Shown piece after piece: positions 54,289 through 62,251 of a stretch of DNA of 64,000 nucleotides. The translations under genes were made by a program, and so were the position numbers. This DNA is from Limosilactobacillus reuteri. Lineage in GTDB: Bacteria; Bacillota; Bacilli; Lactobacillales; Lactobacillaceae. Under the pieces are notes generated by a model. That model ran no database searches and was not told where the DNA came from. It saw only the letters and a program-made list of their open reading frames with translations. The stretch covers positions 1,030,001 to 1,094,000 of the forward strand of contig NZ_CP139478.1 in the NCBI RefSeq assembly GCF_034259105.1. The letters run 5' to 3'. Every line of letters starts with the position of its first letter. Position 1 is the stretch's first letter.

Positions 54289-55521
54289 TCACTCCCATTT
54301 CTTAAAGGCTAAAACAGCATTATGACCACCGAAACCAAAAGAATTGCTTATTGCGTAACGGGCATTTGATGCGTCACTATTTTCTGCCGTCACAAGGTTA
54401 ACTGAGCACTTCGGATCTTGGTTAAAACAACCTATATTCAACGGTAATTGTCCCTTTTGTAAAGCGGCTACTGTTAAGACTGCCTCAATTGCTCCTGCAG
54501 CCCCAAGCAAATGGCCAGTCATTCCCTTCGTTGAACTGACACGAACATTGCTATCAGGACCAAATACCTGATTGATTGCTTTAGATTCGCCTTCATCATT
54601 AGCATGAGTAGCAGTTCCGTGGGCATTAATATAGGAAATTTCGCTAGGACTAATTCCAGCTTCTTTAATTGCAAGTTCCATTGCTCTTGCCGCCCCTGCA
54701 CCAGTTGGATCAGGGGATGTAATATGGTAAGCGTCCGAGGTAGCACCATAACCGACAATCTCACCAAGAATGTTAGCACCGCGTTTTTGCGCATGCTCAA
54801 GCTCCTCTAAAACAAGTGTTGCACCGCCTTCGCCCAAAACAAATCCTTGACGTGCTTTATCAAATGGCAAGGAAGCTTTAAGTGGATCAGTTGCTTGTGA
54901 TAGGGCTGTTAATGCCGCAAAGCCAGCAATTCCGATCTCATTTACCGAAGCCTCTGATCCACCGGCAATCATTACTTTGGCGCGTCCTTCTTTAACTTGA
55001 CGAAAGGCTTCTCCAATTGCATTAGTTCCAGTGGCGCAAGCAGTCACAATCGATGTACAAATATTTTGCGCATTAAAGTGAATGGAAATATTACCGGCTG
55101 CCATGTTAGCAATTGACATTGGAACAAACATTGGCGATACCCGTCTAGGACCCTTATCATGCATTTTGATAATTTGCTCTTGAATAGTTGTCAAACCGCC
55201 AATTCCAGATCCATAGATAACACCCATGTCGACTGGCTTGGTATTTGTTTCGTTAATCTCCGCCATTTCCATTGCTTCAATAGCGCTTTGTAAGGCGTAC
55301 TGAGAATAAAGATCCATTCGGCGCGCAGCTTTTCTCCCGATGACATCATTAGGGTCAAAATCGTCAATTTCACCCGCTACGGTAATTCCTGTCGGCTTGG
55401 CATCAAATTTCTTGATCGCTTTAATTCCAACTTTGCCTGCAAAGCTATTACTTATAAATTCTTGAATACCATTACCATTAGGAGCAACAGCACCCATTCC
55501 TGTTATTACAACTCTTGTCAT
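54289..55521 (-). CDS. fabF: 3-oxoacyl-ACP synthase II
   Basis: 410 residues. TRVVITGMGAVAPNGNGIQEF, nucleophile in SIVTACATGTNAIGEA, His in YINAHGTATHANDEGE and STKGMTGHLLGAAGA (C-H-H triad). Elongating condensing enzyme. Confidence 0.95.
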   Translation of the reverse strand: MTRVVITGMGAVAPNGNGIQEFISNSFAGKVGIKAIKKFDAKPTGITVAGEIDDFDPNDVIGRKAARRMDLYSQYALQSAIEAMEMAEINETNTKPVDMGVIYGSGIGGLTTIQEQIIKMHDKGPRRVSPMFVPMSIANMAAGNISIHFNAQNICTSIVTACATGTNAIGEAFRQVKEGRAKVMIAGGSEASVNEIGIAGFAALTALSQATDPLKASLPFDKARQGFVLGEGGATLVLEELEHAQKRGANILGEIVGYGATSDAYHITSPDPTGAGAARAMELAIKEAGISPSEISYINAHGTATHANDEGESKAINQVFGPDSNVRVSSTKGMTGHLLGAAGAIEAVLTVAALQKGQLPLNIGCFNQDPKCSVNLVTAENSDASNARYAISNSFGFGGHNAVLAFKKWE

Positions 55522-55531
55522 TTAGTTCCTC

Positions 55532-56266
55532 CTAAATTGTCATTCCACCGTCAACTACAATGGTTTGACCGGTCAAATAATCGTTTTCTGCTAAAAATTT
55601 TGCGGTCTTAGCAATTTCTTCTGGCTGTCCTAAGCGGTTGAGGGGGATGAGACTGAGAATTTGTTCTTTTACTCGCTCAGATAATTTTTCAGTCATATCA
55701 CTAGTAATCATTCCGGGAGCAATCGCATTGCAACGAATTCCACGGTGTGCTCCTTCTTGGGCAATAGATTTAGTAAGGCCGATGATACCTGCCTTGCTTG
55801 CCGCATAATTAGCTTGTCCCGTATTACCATGGAGACCCACAATACTAGCAAGGTTAATAATGCAACCGGCTCTTTTTTTGAGCATCTTCTTAAAAATAGG
55901 TTGCGTTAACATAAATGTTCCGCGTAAATTAACATTGATGACCTGGTCAAAATCGCTCAATTTCATTCCCATCATTAACTTATCATTCGTGATTCCCGCA
56001 TTATTGATAAGAATGTCGATCTTCTCGTATATTTGCCAAGCCGCTGCTGCTAATTCACTAACTGATTCTTCGTTTGCAATATCGCCCTTAAGGTAGTGAT
56101 ATTCCGTCCCTAGTAGATCTAGTTTTTCTTTAAGCGCTTTTGGTAAGTCATCTTGACGCCCATTGAGAATTAGCCGACTACCAGCCTTAGCAAACTCTAA
56201 TGCAGTAGCTGCCCCAATCCCGCGTGTGCTTCCGCTTATAAAAACGACTTTATCTGTCAGTTCCAT
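55532..56266 (-). CDS. fabG: 3-oxoacyl-ACP reductase
   Basis: 244 residues, SDR fold. VVFISGSTRGIGAATA (NADPH loop), NNAGITNDKLM, NLASIVGLHGNTGQANYAASKAG (Ser-Tyr-Lys). Overlaps the fabD end by 17 bases. Confidence 0.94.
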   Translation of the reverse strand: MELTDKVVFISGSTRGIGAATALEFAKAGSRLILNGRQDDLPKALKEKLDLLGTEYHYLKGDIANEESVSELAAAAWQIYEKIDILINNAGITNDKLMMGMKLSDFDQVINVNLRGTFMLTQPIFKKMLKKRAGCIINLASIVGLHGNTGQANYAASKAGIIGLTKSIAQEGAHRGIRCNAIAPGMITSDMTEKLSERVKEQILSLIPLNRLGQPEEIAKTAKFLAENDYLTGQTIVVDGGMTI

Positions 56267-57200
56267 CTTTTTGCTCCTTTATAAAATTTTCATAATCAAC
56301 AAGACTTTCAATGTGTTGGGTATTTAAGTGCCGGTCAACTTGGTGAGCAAAGCGAGATAACGTCTTTCCAGGACCAATTTCTAATGTTGTGTCAATTTTC
56401 GCGTGCTTGACTAAATTCTTAACATTAGCTCCAAAGTGTGTTGGAACAGCTAATTGTTTTTCAAGAATTCCTGGAAGATCCTCCCAATGAAACAAGCTGT
56501 TAGTAGTATTGCTAATAACTTCAATCTGTGGTTCATGGAAGTCAACCGTTTGTAACCGGTTATGCATCTGTTGACGAGCACCGTTAAAGAAAGGAGTATG
56601 AAATGCACCATTAACTTTGAGCAGAATCATTCTTTTAGCAAGCTTGTCTTCTTCCATCTTTTTAAGGGTAGCCTTTAAGTCGGTTAATGCCCCGCCCACT
56701 ACGATTTGTCGTGGTGAATTATAGTTGGCAATATAAACCCGCTGACCGTTTTCTTGTTGAGCGGTGATTAGTTCTTTTATTTCTTGAAGTTGAGGGTCAA
56801 GGACAGCTACTAACGTACTTATTTCCCTATCCGCGTCTTGTTGCATAAAGCGAGCACGATCCGCAACTAGTTTGATTCCTTCTTCAAACGAAAGTGAATT
56901 ACTAGCAATTAAGGCAGCGTACTCGCCTAAGGATAGGCCGATCATCCCCTTAATTGGTAGTTGCGGTAAATCCCGTTTTAACATTCGGTAGATTCCATAA
57001 CTAACTGTTACAATTGCTGGTTGAACATATGCTGTTTTATTCAACTCGTTATGCTCGTTTTTCATAATTTTGAGTAAATCAAGCTCACAAATATCACTTG
57101 CCCGACTAACAATCCTTGAAAAAAGGGAGTCGGCCATAAGCTCGACTCCCATTCCCGATCGCTGTGCACCTTGACCGCTAAATAATATTCCGTAGTACAT
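56250..57200 (-). CDS. fabD: Malonyl-CoA:ACP transacylase
   Basis: 316 residues. LFSGQGAQRSGMG, IGLSLGEYAAL with the acyl Ser, and VNGAFHTPFF with His. Starts at the last base of the acpP stop. Confidence 0.94.
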   Translation of the reverse strand: MYYGILFSGQGAQRSGMGVELMADSLFSRIVSRASDICELDLLKIMKNEHNELNKTAYVQPAIVTVSYGIYRMLKRDLPQLPIKGMIGLSLGEYAALIASNSLSFEEGIKLVADRARFMQQDADREISTLVAVLDPQLQEIKELITAQQENGQRVYIANYNSPRQIVVGGALTDLKATLKKMEEDKLAKRMILLKVNGAFHTPFFNGARQQMHNRLQTVDFHEPQIEVISNTTNSLFHWEDLPGILEKQLAVPTHFGANVKNLVKHAKIDTTLEIGPGKTLSRFAHQVDRHLNTQHIESLVDYENFIKEQKDGTDR

Positions 57201-57448
57201 TATTTTTCATCCAATTGTTTCTTTACGAAATCAACAACGTCACTAATAGTCTCAATTCCTTCATCGGCATCTAATTCAATCTCAAACTTATCTTCAAGTT
57301 CATTCATAATTTCGAAAACATCAAGACTGTCAGCATCTAGATCATCTTTAATTCGCGCGTTCATTGTTACACGATCTTCGTCAACATTTAATTCATCAAC
57401 AGTAATAGTTTTTACAGTATCAAAAATTTCTTCTCTAGTCATATTCAT
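57200..57448 (-). CDS. acpP: Acyl carrier protein
   Basis: 82 residues, acidic. DDLDADSLDVFEIMNELED carries the phosphopantetheine Ser. The second in-frame ATG two codons in could also start translation. Confidence 0.94.
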   Translation of the reverse strand: MNMTREEIFDTVKTITVDELNVDEDRVTMNARIKDDLDADSLDVFEIMNELEDKFEIELDADEGIETISDVVDFVKKQLDEK

Positions 57449-57461
57449 TCTTCTTTCTCTA

Positions 57462-58436
57462 TTAATAATTTAAAATTATTGTTCCTGTACTTAAACCGCC
57501 GCCAAAACCACTCATTGCAATAATGTTACCTGGTTTAACCAATTCATGAGCAACAACTTGAGTCAATAAAATTGGTTCACTAGCGGCGCCCGTATTTCCA
57601 TATTCACTAATATTCATTGGAAACTTTGTAATTGGTTGCGCCAGTCTCTTTGCAATTTGAGTAATTATCCGTTCATTTGCCTGATGTAATAAAAAATAAT
57701 CGATATCGTCTAATTTTAAATTAGCTTGTTGAACGGCAGAAGCAATTGAGCGCGGTACTTCATGAGTAGCAAAACGATATACGTCACGACCGGCCATCAC
57801 AAAAGGTGAAAGGGATGTTAGTTGCTTAGGGAAGCCAGCTTTAGGCGTTGTTTTTCCGGCAATAATTTTATCTCCCAACTCACCAAATGTATGAAGATCA
57901 CGGCCGAGAATTAAAGGAGTTGCCGTAGTTGTCTTTTGAAGTAACACTCCGCCAGCCCCATCGCCGAACAATACGGCAGTACGTCGATCTTTCCAGTCAA
58001 TCAGTTTTGATAATACTTCTGCACCAATTACCATTGCATTTTGCCAATTAGAGCTTTTCAACATTAATTCAGCTGTATTAATGGCATAGATAAAACCAGT
58101 ACAAGCTGCTGAAATATCAAACGCAATTGCATTTTTCGCTCCTAATCTTCCTTGAACAATGGCAGCAGTTGACGGCGTATAGGCATCAGGAGACATCGTT
58201 GCAATAATAATTAAATCAAGTTCAGTTGCTTTCAAATTGGCATTAGTCAATAACTGGTTACCAACATTAAAAGCCAAGTCTGAAGTATTTTCAGTGTTGC
58301 TGATATAACGTTGATGAATTCCAGTCCGCGTTTTAATCCACTCATCTGAAGTATCCACAATAGTTGATAATTGTTGGTTAGTAATATTAAGTGGTGGATG
58401 ATAACTCGCAGTACTAGTAATTCTTAAATTTTGCAA
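57462..58436 (-). CDS. fabH: 3-oxoacyl-ACP synthase III
   Basis: 324 residues. DEWIKTRTGIHQRYI, DISAACTGFIYA with Cys, LHQANERIITQIAKRL with His, SEYGNTGAASEPI with Asn. Starts each chain from acetyl-CoA and malonyl-ACP. Confidence 0.95.
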   Translation of the reverse strand: MQNLRITSTASYHPPLNITNQQLSTIVDTSDEWIKTRTGIHQRYISNTENTSDLAFNVGNQLLTNANLKATELDLIIIATMSPDAYTPSTAAIVQGRLGAKNAIAFDISAACTGFIYAINTAELMLKSSNWQNAMVIGAEVLSKLIDWKDRRTAVLFGDGAGGVLLQKTTTATPLILGRDLHTFGELGDKIIAGKTTPKAGFPKQLTSLSPFVMAGRDVYRFATHEVPRSIASAVQQANLKLDDIDYFLLHQANERIITQIAKRLAQPITKFPMNISEYGNTGAASEPILLTQVVAHELVKPGNIIAMSGFGGGLSTGTIILNY

Positions 58437-58455
58437 TGTTTGTCAATCCTTATCT

Positions 58456-58902
58456 CTAAGCATGCTCATCCACAAAATCTTCTAAGTTTTGCAAGGCTTT
58501 TTTAACAACCTTCATTTCTTCATCATTCATTCCTTTGAGAAAACGTTCAACCATCATGTTATGAAAGGCCCGGTGCGCACGATATAGTACCCGTCCTCTT
58601 TTGGTTAAACGTAACCGAACAATGCGGCGATCATCTTTATCACGAATTCTTTCAACATATTCTTTTCGAATTAAACGGTCAGCCATTGAAGTCATTGTTC
58701 CTGGAGTTAGATGAAGCTTTTCTGCTACTTGAGAAATTGTTTGATGGTTATACATCGTAATTGCATCAATTGCATGCATCTCTTTAATTGTTAAATCATT
58801 GAATGTACTTTTCCGTAACTCATTTTCTTCAATCCATAGAATTCCGGAATAGACTTTGATTAATCCTTTATTGATTTTTTCGTAATCATTATCTTTACTC
58901 AT
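58456..58902 (-). CDS. fabT: MarR-family fatty-acid regulator FabT
   Basis: 148 residues. Winged helix: TISQVAEKLHLTPGTMTSMADRLIRKEYVERIRDKDDRRIVRL. Position second in the fab operon is the streptococcal/enterococcal/lactobacillus FabT arrangement. FabT with long acyl-ACP represses this operon at TTTGAnnnTCAAA-like sites, which are seen upstream. Confidence 0.92.
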   Translation of the reverse strand: MSKDNDYEKINKGLIKVYSGILWIEENELRKSTFNDLTIKEMHAIDAITMYNHQTISQVAEKLHLTPGTMTSMADRLIRKEYVERIRDKDDRRIVRLRLTKRGRVLYRAHRAFHNMMVERFLKGMNDEEMKVVKKALQNLEDFVDEHA

Positions 58903-58945
58903 AATATATTTCTTCCCTTCAATTTTATTCTATAGCCCCGAATAA

Positions 58946-58958
58946 TTTGATTATCAAA
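58946..58958. promoter_or_regulatory. FabT-type palindrome before fabT
   Basis: TTTGATTATCAAA, a palindrome fitting the recalled FabT consensus, 44 bases upstream of the fabT start and 31 past the fabZ1 stop. Suggests a second regulated start for fabT onwards. Confidence 0.75.
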
Positions 58959-58988
58959 ATATATTATAAATGATAATGATTCACCATG

Positions 58989-59435
58989 CTAAATCTTTTC
59001 TTCTCGTTCAGCAACGATAAAGACAAGTTCTGCATTACAAGCTATTTTGTCGTTCACAAGCGCTTGTGTTTCCACAATTCCCATTGATGATCGAACTTTT
59101 TTCATAACAACATTTAGTTTTAATACATCACCAGGACGGACCATTTGTCGAAACCTCGCTTTATGAATTGCGCCAAGATAAGCTGTTTTCTTATAAAAAT
59201 GCGGTGATTTTAATATCAAAATTGAAGCAGCTTGGGCCAATGTTTCGATAATTAAAACTCCAGGCATAACAGGATTATTAGGAAAATGACCGCGAAAAAA
59301 TGATTCGTTAATTGTGACATTTTTTGTTGCGGTAATCTTTTCTTCAGGAACTAATTCGTCTACATAATCGATGTAGCAAATCGGATATCGATTAGGAATT
59401 AATTCCATAATCTCCTGCGTATTCATTATTGCCAA
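58989..59435 (-). CDS. fabZ: FabZ-type dehydratase (first copy) heading the fab operon
   Basis: 148 residues with a TTG start six bases after GGTGA; the ATG nine bases later is an alternative. LIPNRYPICYIDYVDEL and FRGHFPNNPVMPGVLIIETLAQ hold His and Glu. In enterococci and lactobacilli one of two FabZ-like enzymes can isomerise for unsaturated chains. Whether that is this one cannot be told from sequence. Confidence 0.92.
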   Translation of the reverse strand: MAIMNTQEIMELIPNRYPICYIDYVDELVPEEKITATKNVTINESFFRGHFPNNPVMPGVLIIETLAQAASILILKSPHFYKKTAYLGAIHKARFRQMVRPGDVLKLNVVMKKVRSSMGIVETQALVNDKIACNAELVFIVAEREEKI

Positions 59436-59461
59436 AAAGATTCACCTGCCTTCAAAAAATA

Positions 59462-59521
59462 TTTCGAGTATCAAAATATTCGATGATCAAATTATATTCA
59501 AAAATATTTTGAATGTCAAAT
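59462..59521 (-). promoter_or_regulatory. Consensus promoter overlapped by three FabT-like operators
   Basis: On the minus strand: -35 TTGACA (59514-59519), 17-base spacer, -10 TATAAT (59491-59496), a perfect sigma-A promoter. FabT-like sites occur at 59507-59521 (TTTTGAATGTCAAAT, over -35), 59478-59492 (ATTCGATGATCAAAT, at -10/+1), and 59462-59476 (TTTCGAGTATCAAAA, downstream). The spacer itself is palindromic (TTCAAAA...TTTTTGAA). Confidence 0.85.
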
Positions 59522-59534
59522 TATTTTTATATCA

Positions 59535-60610
59535 CCTGAAATGTCAATTTAAATTAGAAAAAAGGTGAAAGTTGTTCTTCTGTGACATGACTCAAGAATA
59601 CTTCTAATGGTGTACGATAATTAAGAGATTTTCGTGGGATATTGTTGCAACGATGCATTAGCTGAGTGACTAGTTCGTCTGGTAAATCGCGAAAATCTAG
59701 CTTTTTACTAAGACCATCACGACGCAAGAGGCCGTTATTATTTTCGTTTAACCCTCGTTGATTGGGAGCACCGACTTCCGCAAAATAGGTGTGAAGATCA
59801 TACTTATTGGCTATTTCTCGCCATCCAGCAAATTCTTTCCCGTTATCAAAAGTAATTGATTTAACAAAGTGACGTGGCAGTTTAGCGAGCCATTGATCAA
59901 GCTGACAATTCACTGCTTCGTCTGTTTTATGATGAATATTAAGGACAATCATTACTTTGGATTGTCGCTCTACTAGCGTCATTACCGCTCCGCGGTGAGC
60001 TTTACCTTGAACTGTATCAGCTTCAAAGTGCCCAAATTCATGTTGGTAATGCGGAAAATCACGATATCGTTGATAGATACTGCGTCCTAATTGGCCAGCT
60101 TTACCACGATGTTCCACATAGCCATTGGGATGGCGTTTTCCTTTCATCGGTAGCTGTTTAACGGAAAAGCCATACTGATTGCGGGCAAACATGCGATAAA
60201 GGGTGCGCATACTGCAGCTAATTGGGTGTTCATGACGACCAATAATAGTATCAGGAGTCCAACCTGCCTTGATTTGCGCATGGATATAGTTAACTTCGAT
60301 AGTTGGCAGTTGGGTCTGCTTCCGACCACAACGACGCTTATGTCGCTGATAAGTCTGAAGATATTGGTCGATGGTTTTACCGTCGTTGAGGAAACGATAA
60401 ACACGATAGATGGTTTCTTGACTACGCTGAAGTAATTTAGCAGTCCGATAAGCTTTAGTACCTTGATACCAAAAATCAGCTATGAGAGTTAATTCACGTG
60501 TGGTAAGATGTTTATAGGTCATTTGTGATTGCCTTTCTTTTGATTAGGGATATTCAAAAGTCTATCACAAATGGCTTTTTATTTTTTCTAACTTAATTTT
60601 ACAAACGACG
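59535..60610 (-). mobile_element. IS30-family element, 1076 bp, copy C
   Basis: Complete. Flanked by 3-bp duplication TCA (59532-59534, 60611-60613). It lies 14 bases upstream of the fab operator region, isolating the promoter from original upstream DNA. Confidence 0.94.
59554..60522 (-). CDS. IS30-family transposase (1076-bp element, copy C)
   Basis: 322 residues. Differs from copy A by Thr for Ala (AYRTAKLL) and Cys for Arg (MHRCNNIP). DDE core intact. Confidence 0.94.
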   Translation of the reverse strand: MTYKHLTTRELTLIADFWYQGTKAYRTAKLLQRSQETIYRVYRFLNDGKTIDQYLQTYQRHKRRCGRKQTQLPTIEVNYIHAQIKAGWTPDTIIGRHEHPISCSMRTLYRMFARNQYGFSVKQLPMKGKRHPNGYVEHRGKAGQLGRSIYQRYRDFPHYQHEFGHFEADTVQGKAHRGAVMTLVERQSKVMIVLNIHHKTDEAVNCQLDQWLAKLPRHFVKSITFDNGKEFAGWREIANKYDLHTYFAEVGAPNQRGLNENNNGLLRRDGLSKKLDFRDLPDELVTQLMHRCNNIPRKSLNYRTPLEVFLSHVTEEQLSPFF

Positions 60611-60695
60611 TCATTTAATTCTTAATGCTTGCAAATTAAAATATTTCTTTACTATTTAATTGAGAATTGGTAAAATAATATTTGTTCGTTATTAA

Positions 60696-60769
60696 CGGGA
60701 AATAGCTCAGCTTGGTAGAGCACCTGGTTTGGGACCAGGGGGTCGCAGGTTCGAATCCTGTTTTCCCGA
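60696..60769 (+). tRNA. tRNA-Pro (UGG), copy 2
   Basis: Same sequence as the copy at 47581-47654 but on the opposite strand. Followed directly by a terminator and the XerS-type recombinase gene. Confidence 0.93.
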
Positions 60770-60777
60770 TAGGTTTA

Positions 60778-60815
60778 GAGAGTCGTTGAAAGTTTTCTTT
60801 CAAGCGGCTCTTTTT
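60778..60815 (+). terminator. Terminator after tRNA-Pro
   Basis: AGAGTCGTTGAAAG / CTTTCAAGCGGCTCT near-perfect stem with T-run. Confidence 0.85.
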
Positions 60816-60836
60816 AGTATCAAGGAGGATATAAAA

Positions 60837-61916
60837 ATGGAAGCAGATAAATATTTAAAGCTAATTCAAGAGGAGCTTCAGAACCTTCCTGATTATGTTA
60901 ATGAGTATTATTTGGGGACCAACCATGCAGTCACAACAACCTATCAGTACTTAACTGAAATCCGCCGATTCTTTGATTGGTTACGGTCAAGTGGACTTAT
61001 CTCTATTAACTCTAATAAGGACTTACCAATTGATACGCTGGCTAATTTACGGCGTAGCGATGTAATGCTGTATATCGATTATTTACAGCATACTACCAAT
61101 GCGCAAGGACGGTTAAATTCTCCCACTTCAATTAATCGCTCTATTAATGCATTAAGGTCATTGTATAAATTTTTAACAGTCACCGCAGATAACAATAATG
61201 GCGAGTCTTATTTTGACCGTAATGTAATGCTGAAAATCGACTCACTTAATGATACAAAAACATTAAATTATCGGGCTCATACGCTGGCTTCACACATGTA
61301 CCGGGGACAAATGAAATTTGATTTTATCACTTTCATTGAAGAAGAATACCCTAATAAATGTGATAAAAGAGCTCTCCCCTCTTATAAAGTCAATAAGGAA
61401 CGAGATATTGCAATTATTGCTCTTATTTTAGGAACAGGTGTCCGGGTATCCGAGGCAGCTAACGTAAACCTTGGGGATTTAAACTTGAAGCAATCACTGC
61501 TGGACGTAACAAGAAAAGGTGGCCAGAGAGATTCAGTGCCAATTGCACCTTGGGCTATTACTTATATCAAAGCTTATCAAGCGATTCGTGCACAGCGATA
61601 CCACGCTTTAAAAAAAGATACTGCTTTCTTCCTAACCGTTTATCACAAGCAAACTCGACGGATGACAGCTAATGCAATTGAAAAAATGGTCAAAAAGTAT
61701 TCAACTGCATTTGGACATCCTCTTACTCCCCATAAATTACGTCATACCCTTGCTTCTGAAATGTATGAGGTAACGAAAGATCAGGTATTAGTAGCCCAAC
61801 AGTTGGGACAAAAAGGAACATCTGCTACTGATCTATATACCCACGTTGACCAGAAACAGCAACGTGATGCTCTTAAAGAAATTAGTGAAACTTCATATAA
61901 AAAGACAAATGAATAA
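60837..61916 (+). CDS. xerS: XerS-type tyrosine recombinase
   Basis: 359 residues from the ATG after AAGGAGG; an earlier in-frame start in the tRNA is rejected. N-terminal SAM-like domain (LPDYVNEYYLGTNHAVTT, YLTEIRRFFDWL) resembling XerS, catalytic residues Arg in GTGVRVSEAA, Lys in TRKGGQ, HxLRH in LTPHKLRHTLAS, and Tyr in ATDLYTHVD. XerS resolves chromosome dimers at a dif-like site in streptococci and some lactobacilli. No dif-like site was recognised nearby, and position beside a tRNA could also fit an integrase. Confidence 0.85.
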   Translation: MEADKYLKLIQEELQNLPDYVNEYYLGTNHAVTTTYQYLTEIRRFFDWLRSSGLISINSNKDLPIDTLANLRRSDVMLYIDYLQHTTNAQGRLNSPTSINRSINALRSLYKFLTVTADNNNGESYFDRNVMLKIDSLNDTKTLNYRAHTLASHMYRGQMKFDFITFIEEEYPNKCDKRALPSYKVNKERDIAIIALILGTGVRVSEAANVNLGDLNLKQSLLDVTRKGGQRDSVPIAPWAITYIKAYQAIRAQRYHALKKDTAFFLTVYHKQTRRMTANAIEKMVKKYSTAFGHPLTPHKLRHTLASEMYEVTKDQVLVAQQLGQKGTSATDLYTHVDQKQQRDALKEISETSYKKTNE

Positions 61917-61988
61917 AAGGCTTTTCTATAAAGATAATCTTCGCTATAATGTTAAGCGGTGTATAAATTTTTTATGGAGGAGAAAATT

Positions 61989-62147
61989 TTGGGCTTTATT
62001 ACCTCACTATTTGGAAAGAAGCAATATGTTTGTCCATTTTGTCATGAGCACTATACTTTTTCTGCGATGCATGCACGCAAGATAGCCGACAAAGATGGGC
62101 AAATTCATTGTTACTACTGTCGTAAGGTCTTACAACAATTGCATTAG
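61989..62147 (+). CDS. Small zinc-ribbon protein
   Basis: 52 residues from a TTG eight bases after GGAGGAG; an upstream ATG would place the ribosome site inside the gene. CPFCHEHYTF and HCYYCRKVL form a CxxC...CxxC zinc ribbon. Unknown role, cytosolic. Confidence 0.7.
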   Translation: MGFITSLFGKKQYVCPFCHEHYTFSAMHARKIADKDGQIHCYYCRKVLQQLH

Positions 62148-62190
62148 TATTAATGATAATTCGCTTTTTTACAATAAAAACTTTCAAAAT

Positions 62191-62232
62191 AAAAAACCGT
62201 TAAGCTGAATTTAAGGCCTAGCGGTTTTATTT
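62191..62232 (-). terminator. Terminator downstream of the fructansucrase
   Basis: AACCGTTAAGC / GCCTAGCGGTT stem (imperfect) with A-run on the left, giving a U-run in the minus transcript. Confidence 0.7.
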
Positions 62233-62251
62233 TTTAAAGTATTTAGTTAAA

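Noticed and set aside
60729..60836. Longer start of the XerS gene inside tRNA-Pro
   Set aside because: No ribosome site, overlaps the mature tRNA and terminator; the ATG at 60837 has a strong AAGGAGG.
60600..60836. dif-type site for XerS
   Set aside because: No convincing pair of inverted half-sites was found around the recombinase gene; would need a motif search.
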